From an uncultured Verrucomicrobiota bacterium (GTDB taxonomy: Bacteria; Verrucomicrobiota; Kiritimatiellia; RFP12; UBA1067), in assembly GCA_946631535.1 (NCBI GenBank), contig CAMPAF010000142.1, positions 1 through 7,479 of the forward strand: a DNA stretch of 7,479 bases. The letters are read 5' to 3'. The notes beneath the pieces are model-generated. The model had not been told where the DNA came from, did not search any database, and saw only the letters and a list, made by a program, of their open reading frames with translations. Within the stretch, counting starts at the first letter, position 1. Every line of letters starts with the position of its first letter. Positions 1 to 4,177 of the stretch are shown piece by piece. The position numbers and the translations under genes were made by a program.

Positions 1-54
1 AACCCCCGACCAGCGGTTTACAAAACCGCTGCGCTACCACTACGCTATACCGGC
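1..54 (-). tRNA. tRNA-Thr (anticodon UGU), 3' end cut off by the window
   Basis: Read on the minus strand from 54 to 1, the sequence folds as the first ~54 nt of a tRNA. It has a 7-nt acceptor 5' strand GCCGGTA, T8, a D arm GCGT/GCGC with an AGTGGTA loop, an anticodon stem GCGGT/ACCGC closing the 7-nt loop TTTGTAA, a 5-nt variable region TGGTC, and the 5' strand of the T stem GGGGG followed by TT. Loop positions 34-36 read TGT, which decodes threonine ACA (wobble to other ACN). The rest of the T arm, the acceptor 3' strand and the discriminator lie left of the window, so full acceptor pairing cannot be verified. A good promoter sits immediately upstream. Confidence 0.93.
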
Positions 55-68
55 CGCGAAACGCATGT

Positions 69-96
69 ATTCTACCACAAAACGGCGGCGTTTCAA
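69..96 (-). promoter_or_regulatory. sigma70-like promoter of tRNA-Thr
   Basis: On the minus strand TTGAAA (96 to 91) and TAGAAT (74 to 69) are separated by 16 bp, each close to the sigma70 consensus. Initiation about 7 bp after the -10 would place the transcript start near 62, leaving a leader of roughly 8 nt before the mature tRNA 5' end at 54, as is usual for bacterial tRNA genes. Seen by eye; no start site is demonstrated. Confidence 0.65.
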
Positions 97-118
97 AGAC
101 CCGATTTTATGCTATACT
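91..118 (+). promoter_or_regulatory. Candidate extended -10 promoter for the hydrolase-mutS unit
   Basis: TATACT at 113-118 is preceded by TG at 110-111, giving an extended -10 (TGcTATACT). A weak -35, TTTCAA, lies at 91-96 with 16 bp spacing. That same hexamer, read on the other strand, is the TTGAAA of the tRNA-Thr promoter, so the two divergent promoters overlap. Expected initiation is near 125, leaving a ~25-nt leader with AAGGAA at 138-143 in front of the ATG at 150. Confidence 0.5.
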
Positions 119-149
119 GAAAGCCTTCACAACAACCAAGGAATAAGAC

Positions 150-1076
150 ATGAAGAAGATTCTGCTTGGAATGGCTCTGGCGGCGCTTGGATGCGGCTGC
201 CTGTCGGATTGCGCTACAGAATGCTGTGCCGCGAAAGCAGGCCCGCGCGTGAAGCGCGTCGTTCTCGTGGGCGTGGACGGATTCGGTGCCCAGTGGATTC
301 CCTGGGACAAGATGCCCAACCTCTGCAAGCTCCGCGCGGACGGCCTCTACGCCGTCGGCCGCAACAGCTACCCCACCTCCTCCGGCATCAACTGGTGCAC
401 GTGCATGAACGGTACCGTCGTGGAGGTCCACGGCTACCGCGAGTGGAACAGCAAGGCCCCAGACGTCCCGCCGCCGCCAGCAGCCCTCGACAACGGCAAG
501 CTGCCCTGCATCTTCCACGAGATCAAGAAGCAGGATCCGTCCGCCTACACCGTCTCGCTCTACAACTGGGACGGCATCGGATTCGTCCACAACACGAACG
601 AGGTCGACTACGTGAAGTACTTCGCCACGGGCTCGCTCGAGCAGCGCGACGACGACACGATGGCGACCGCCATCCGGCTCCTCAGGGAGAAGCAGCCCAA
701 GTTCACGTACGTCTACCAGCACCTGCCCGACTGCTACGGCCACAAGTGCGGCTGGGGCACGCCCGAGTTCACCAACGCCTGCGTGAACGTGGACAGGAAC
801 CTCGGCAAGCTCGTGAAGTGCCTCAAGGACACCGGCCTGAGCGACGACACGCTGATCATGCTGGTGGCCGACCACGGCGGCGAGGGCAAGAAGCACGGCA
901 TGGCGCTGGCGAACTGCTTCGACATCCCCTTCCTCGTCTCCGGCCCCGCCGTGAAGGATGGCTTCCGCCTGCGCGAGCCGGTGCTGCTGGCAGACGTGGC
1001 ACCAACGATCGCCGCCGCACTCGGATACAAGGTCCCGGAAGTCTGGCGCGGACGTCCCGCCGTCACGCGGAAGTAG
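150..1076 (+). CDS. Exported alkaline-phosphatase-superfamily phosphodiesterase/phosphatase
   Basis: This is a 308-residue protein of the alkaline phosphatase superfamily, closest in style to type I phosphodiesterase/nucleotide pyrophosphatase enzymes, which hydrolyse phosphate mono- or diesters with two metal ions. The expected ligands are visible in order: D43 in G-V-D-G-F-G, a nucleophile region P-T-S-S-G-I-N with S78 where NPP enzymes usually have Thr, D194 and H198 in D-C-Y-G-H, D241-H242 in A-D-H-G, and H249 in K-K-H-G. The N-terminus (KK, then hydrophobic residues 4-14) looks like a signal peptide. C15 could be a lipobox cysteine, but A-L-G-C is a weak match, and five cysteines fall within residues 15-26. 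The start is supported by AAGGAA 6 nt upstream. The substrate cannot be told from the sequence; an arylsulfatase-like or phosphoglycerol-transferase-like role is less likely. mutS begins 4 bp after the stop. Confidence 0.82.
   Translation: MKKILLGMALAALGCGCLSDCATECCAAKAGPRVKRVVLVGVDGFGAQWIPWDKMPNLCKLRADGLYAVGRNSYPTSSGINWCTCMNGTVVEVHGYREWNSKAPDVPPPPAALDNGKLPCIFHEIKKQDPSAYTVSLYNWDGIGFVHNTNEVDYVKYFATGSLEQRDDDTMATAIRLLREKQPKFTYVYQHLPDCYGHKCGWGTPEFTNACVNVDRNLGKLVKCLKDTGLSDDTLIMLVADHGGEGKKHGMALANCFDIPFLVSGPAVKDGFRLREPVLLADVAPTIAAALGYKVPEVWRGRPAVTRK
1069..1073 (+). promoter_or_regulatory. Ribosome binding site that sets the mutS start
   Basis: GGAAG, inside the last codons of the hydrolase gene, lies 7 nt before ATG 1081. 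Together with the protein match (the MutS N-terminus begins right there) it argues for 1081 rather than the in-frame ATG at 958, which would add 41 Cys/Arg/Ser-rich residues read out of frame through the preceding gene. Position inside the upstream gene suggests translational coupling. Confidence 0.6.
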
Positions 1077-1080
1077 GCGC

Positions 1081-3582
1081 ATGGCGGAAGAGCTGACACC
1101 GATGCAGAGGCAGTATCGCGCCATCAAGCGCGAGCTGCCGCCCGGGGCGATCCTGATGTTCCGCCTCGGCGACTTCTACGAGATGTTCGGAGAGGACGCC
1201 ATCGTCGCCTCGCCAATCCTCGGCGCGACACTCACCCAGCGCGGCGGCGCTCCGCTGTGCGGCATCCCATACCATGCGCTCGACGCCTACCTGGCCAAGC
1301 TCATCCGCGCAGGCAAGACCGCCGCCATCTGCGACCAGATGGAGGATCCCCGCCTCGTCAAGAAGGGACAGGTCGTCCGTCGCGAGGTCACGCGCATCGT
1401 CACCCCAGGCACCATCACCGAGGACGGCCTCCTAGACGCGGACGCCAACTGCTACATCGCCGCCGCGGCAGGCCTCGGCCTCGCCCTTCTAGACCTCTCG
1501 ACCGGCGAGTTCGTGGTAGAGCCGTTCGACTCCGCCGAAAAGCTCGCGGACGCCCTCGCCCGCTACCGCCCCGCCGAGCTCGTCCTCCCCAAGCCGGATG
1601 ACGAAGAAGCCGGCGACCGTCTTGACAAGGTCCTACAGGCCGCCGCGAAGAACCGCACCTACGCAGACGCCTGGACCTTCAGCCTCGACGCCGCGCGCGA
1701 GGAGCTGCTGCGCCACTTCAACGTCACCGCCCTCGACGGATTCGGCCTCGAGGGCAAGAACGACCTCGTCTGCGCGGGCGGCGCCCTCCTCCACTACGTC
1801 CATGTCACCCTTCGGCACGCCGTCGACCACGTGCGCAGCATCCGCCTGCGCGAGTCGGCCGACTTCCTCGCGCTCGACGCCGGCACGATCCGCCACCTCG
1901 CGCTCCTGCCGGGCGACGGCGTCTCGAGGGAAGCTTCGCTCCTCGGCGTATTGAACGTCACGCGCACCCCCATGGGCGCGCGACGCCTCGCCGCATGGAT
2001 CCGCCAGCCACTCCGCAGCGCCTACGCCGTGAACGCCCGCCTCGACGCTGTGGAGACGTTCGTCAAGGACCGCATTGCCCTTTCCTCGCTCCGCGAACGC
2101 CTCGGCGGCGTCCGCGACCTCGAGCGCCTCATCGCCAAGGTGGACTCCGGCCGCGCCAACGCGCGCGACCTCCGCGCGCTCGCAGCCTCCCTGCGCCCCG
2201 TGGCGGACGTCAAGGGCGAACTTGGCGGCGGCAGGCAGACGGCAGACGGCGGCTTGGTGGCGTCCATCCGTGACCGCCTGTCGCCGGAGTGCGACACCGT
2301 CGCGCTGGTCGACCGCGCGATCTGCGAGCAGCCGAACGTCATCCTCACCGAAGGCAACCTCATCGCGCCCGGCTACAACGCCGAGCTCGACGAGCTCCGC
2401 GAGATGGCCGCCGCCGGGCACAGGTGGATAGCCGAGTACCAGGCGAAGGAGGTGGAGCGAACGGGCATCAAGACACTGCGCGTGCGCCGCAACTCGGTCT
2501 TCGGCTTCTACATCGAGATATCCAAGGCCGCCGCCGTCGCCGCGCCTCCGGAGTACGAGCGTCGCCAGACGCTCACGAACGCCGAGCGGTTCACCACCCC
2601 CGAACTGCGCGAGTACGAGCGCAAGGTGATGGGTGCGCAGGAGCGCTCCTACGCGCTCGAGGCAGACCTGTTCCGCGACGTCGTCGCCAAGGTGGCCCTG
2701 CGCACGGCGCCGATCCAGCAGACCGCCGCCGCGCTCGGCGAACTCGACGCCATCCTCTCCCTCGCAGACCGCGCGCTCGCCGCAGGCTATGTGCGCCCCG
2801 TGGTCGACGACTCGGACGTGCTTGAGATCGCCGACGGCCGACACCCCATCATTGAGCAGCTGCCCGACGCCGAGCCGTTCGTCCCCAACGGCACAAAGCT
2901 GAACGGCACCACCGACCAGATCATGCTCATCACCGGCCCCAACATGGCCGGCAAGTCCACATATCTCCGCCAGGTGGCCACGATCGCCATAATGGCGCAG
3001 GCCGGCTCGTTCGTGCCGGCCGCGTCCATGCGCCTCGGCGCGCTCGACCGCGTCTTCACGCGCATCGGCGCCGGCGACGACCTCGCGCGCGGGCGCTCCA
3101 CGTTCCTGGTGGAGATGCAGGAGTCCGCCAACATCCTCAACAACGCCACGCCACGCTCGCTCATCGTCCTGGACGAGATCGGCCGCGGCACCTCCACCTT
3201 CGACGGCATATCCATCGCCTGGTCCGTGGCCGAGTATCTCCATGAGAACCCGAAGGTGAAGGCGAAGACCCTCTTCGCCACGCACTACCACGAGCTCACC
3301 GACCTCGCCGAGAAGTTCCACGGCATCAAGAACTACACCGTGCGGGTGAAGGAGGACGGCGACCGCGTCGTGTTCCTGCGGCGCATCGCCCCCGGCGTCG
3401 CCGAGCGCAGCTTCGGCATCCACGTGGCCGCGATGGCTGGGCTACCGCGCGCCGTAGTGGACCGCGCCGACCAGATACTCAAGAACCTGGAGGCGAACGA
3501 CCTTGACGTCAACGCCCCTAAGGTCGTGCGCCGCCCGCGCAAGAAGCTTTCCGACCTCCCCGGGCAGATGACGCTATTCTGA
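1081..3582 (+). CDS. mutS: DNA mismatch repair protein MutS
   Basis: This 833-residue protein recognises mismatches and small loops and recruits MutL in an ATP-dependent way. Visible features are the mismatch-reading motif G-D-F-Y-E-M-F (F32, E34), the core and clamp domains in the middle (E-R-T-G-I-K-T-L-R-V and Y-E-R-R-Q-T-L-T-N-A-E-R-F), Walker A G-P-N-M-A-G-K-S-T at 619-627, Walker B L-I-V-L-D-E at 694-699 followed by I-G-R-G-T-S-T-F-D-G, and the A-T-H-Y-H-E-L motif around H735. The protein ends in Q-M-T-L-F (829-833), a good beta-sliding-clamp-binding peptide. The E. coli-type tetramerisation tail after that point is absent. A Gly-rich insertion at about residues 382-391 comes from a small tandem repeat. 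It is probably co-transcribed with the upstream hydrolase (4-bp gap). Confidence 0.98.
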   Translation: MAEELTPMQRQYRAIKRELPPGAILMFRLGDFYEMFGEDAIVASPILGATLTQRGGAPLCGIPYHALDAYLAKLIRAGKTAAICDQMEDPRLVKKGQVVRREVTRIVTPGTITEDGLLDADANCYIAAAAGLGLALLDLSTGEFVVEPFDSAEKLADALARYRPAELVLPKPDDEEAGDRLDKVLQAAAKNRTYADAWTFSLDAAREELLRHFNVTALDGFGLEGKNDLVCAGGALLHYVHVTLRHAVDHVRSIRLRESADFLALDAGTIRHLALLPGDGVSREASLLGVLNVTRTPMGARRLAAWIRQPLRSAYAVNARLDAVETFVKDRIALSSLRERLGGVRDLERLIAKVDSGRANARDLRALAASLRPVADVKGELGGGRQTADGGLVASIRDRLSPECDTVALVDRAICEQPNVILTEGNLIAPGYNAELDELREMAAAGHRWIAEYQAKEVERTGIKTLRVRRNSVFGFYIEISKAAAVAAPPEYERRQTLTNAERFTTPELREYERKVMGAQERSYALEADLFRDVVAKVALRTAPIQQTAAALGELDAILSLADRALAAGYVRPVVDDSDVLEIADGRHPIIEQLPDAEPFVPNGTKLNGTTDQIMLITGPNMAGKSTYLRQVATIAIMAQAGSFVPAASMRLGALDRVFTRIGAGDDLARGRSTFLVEMQESANILNNATPRSLIVLDEIGRGTSTFDGISIAWSVAEYLHENPKVKAKTLFATHYHELTDLAEKFHGIKNYTVRVKEDGDRVVFLRRIAPGVAERSFGIHVAAMAGLPRAVVDRADQILKNLEANDLDVNAPKVVRRPRKKLSDLPGQMTLF
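2234..2250 (+). repeat. 7-bp tandem repeat (GGCAGAC) inside mutS
   Basis: GGCAGAC occurs twice head to tail (2234-2240 and 2241-2247), followed by GGC. It is embedded in a G-G-G-R-Q-T-A-D-G-G stretch (residues 382-391) that has no counterpart at the same place in E. coli MutS as I recall it. The unit is not a multiple of three, so gain or loss of one copy would shift the reading frame. Confidence 0.75.
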
Positions 3583-3674
3583 CGAAGGGGAGAAAGTCTG
3601 TAACCTTACTTGTCCACACCGTGTAGACAGGACAAAGCGCAATGGCTTAACCCAAAACCAAACAAGGAGACACC
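3583..3674 (+). promoter_or_regulatory. Leader of the chaperone-effector unit, with overlapping inverted repeats
   Basis: This 92-bp intergenic stretch separates mutS from the chaperone gene. TTGTCC (3610-3615) is complemented by GGACAA (3630-3635) across a 14-nt loop. Alternatively TGTC-C-ACA (3611-3618) pairs with TGT-A-GACA (3622-3629) across a 3-nt loop with one C/A mismatch. The two pairings share bases and cannot form together. No T-run follows, so it is not a standard intrinsic terminator. The near-palindrome centred on 3620 could equally be a DNA operator. I see no convincing sigma70 -35/-10 pair here. AAGGAG at 3664-3669 is the ribosome binding site, 5 nt before ATG 3675. Confidence 0.45.
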
Positions 3675-4160
3675 ATGGAAAACCTAGCGATGGCACTAAA
3701 GGAACTTGGCGAGAAGAATGGGTTCGACATCGCGCTTGACGACAACGGCGCCTGCACGCTCGAGCTTGCAGACGGCCGCGCGTTCTGCCTTCAGGAACGT
3801 GCCAACGTGAATGAGCTCGACTTCGTCGCTATCCTCGGCGAAGTGCCGGAAGACGTGCGAGCCTACGTTTTCACAGAACTGCTGTCGGCGAACTTCTACT
3901 GGCAGGAGACGCTCGGCGCAACGCTTTCCTGGAATGCCGATCTCGAGCAGGTTGTTCTGATCTATCCTTTCCCGCTTGCCGAAGTTACGTCCGCGTCGCT
4001 AGAATCAATCTTCACGCGCTTCCTCGAACTGCAGGCCGCGTGGAAAGACCGCCTCGAGGAACTGGTCGCCAATGCCCAGAAGCCCGCCGACGGCGAGAAG
4101 ACGAAGAGCGCGGACGCCGACGCACAGGCCGGCGACGACCACATGATCATCAACCCATAA
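3675..4160 (+). CDS. CesT/SigE-like type III secretion chaperone
   Basis: This 161-residue acidic cytosolic protein has the class I type III chaperone (CesT/Tir chaperone) pattern: an N-terminal helix with L-K-E-L-G (residues 8-12), short beta strands carrying D-D-N-G-A-C-T-L-E-L, then D-F-V-A-I-L-G-E-V-P, the typical L-L-S-A-N-F segment, a strand-rich part ending V-V-L-I-Y-P-F-P-L, and a last helix with F-L-E-L-Q-A-A-W-K-D-R-L. Such proteins dimerise, bind the N-terminal region of one effector and hold it ready for the secretion apparatus. Usual family members are about 110-150 residues; here a hydrophilic Ala/Asp/Lys tail (about 131-161) is extra. It lies 17 bp upstream of a SopB/IpgD-like effector, which makes that protein the obvious client, as SigE serves SopB and IpgE serves IpgD. 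GC3 in the first 58 codons is about 72% by hand count, well below mutS. The family call is from fold pattern plus context; pairwise identity to SigE would be low. Confidence 0.85.
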   Translation: MENLAMALKELGEKNGFDIALDDNGACTLELADGRAFCLQERANVNELDFVAILGEVPEDVRAYVFTELLSANFYWQETLGATLSWNADLEQVVLIYPFPLAEVTSASLESIFTRFLELQAAWKDRLEELVANAQKPADGEKTKSADADAQAGDDHMIINP

Positions 4161-4165
4161 AGCAC

Positions 4166-4170
4166 GGGAG
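4166..4170 (+). promoter_or_regulatory. Ribosome binding site that sets the effector start
   Basis: GGGAG lies 7 nt before ATG 4178 in the 17-bp gap after the chaperone stop. It supports 4178 over the in-frame upstream ATG at 4040, which would read 46 Arg-rich residues through the chaperone gene in another frame. Confidence 0.65.
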
Positions 4171-4177
4171 ACCTACC

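Noticed and set aside
1..54. tRNA-Thr as the integration site for an island carrying the effector
   Set aside because: mutS and the hydrolase, which look native, lie between them, and no integrase or repeated tRNA 3' end is visible; the tRNA 3' end is outside the window.
958..1080. Upstream in-frame ATG extension of mutS
   Set aside because: The 41 extra residues are the hydrolase gene read in another frame, while MutS homology begins exactly at 1081 with a ribosome site before it.
93..1127. Long minus-strand open frame opposite the exported hydrolase
   Set aside because: It is a GC-rich shadow of a gene with intact catalytic motifs and a good ribosome site, and its translation is Val/Ala/Arg/His-rich without recognisable domains.
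1633..3423. 596-codon minus-strand open frame opposite mutS
   Set aside because: It is a shadow frame created by strongly C/G-ending codons in mutS; the product is low-complexity and matches nothing I know.
3610..3635. Intrinsic terminator after mutS
   Set aside because: The stem is followed by purine-rich GC-mixed sequence with no T-run.
4040..4177. Upstream in-frame ATG extension of the effector
   Set aside because: The 46 extra residues are Arg-rich out-of-frame chaperone sequence, and 4178 has a well-placed GGGAG.
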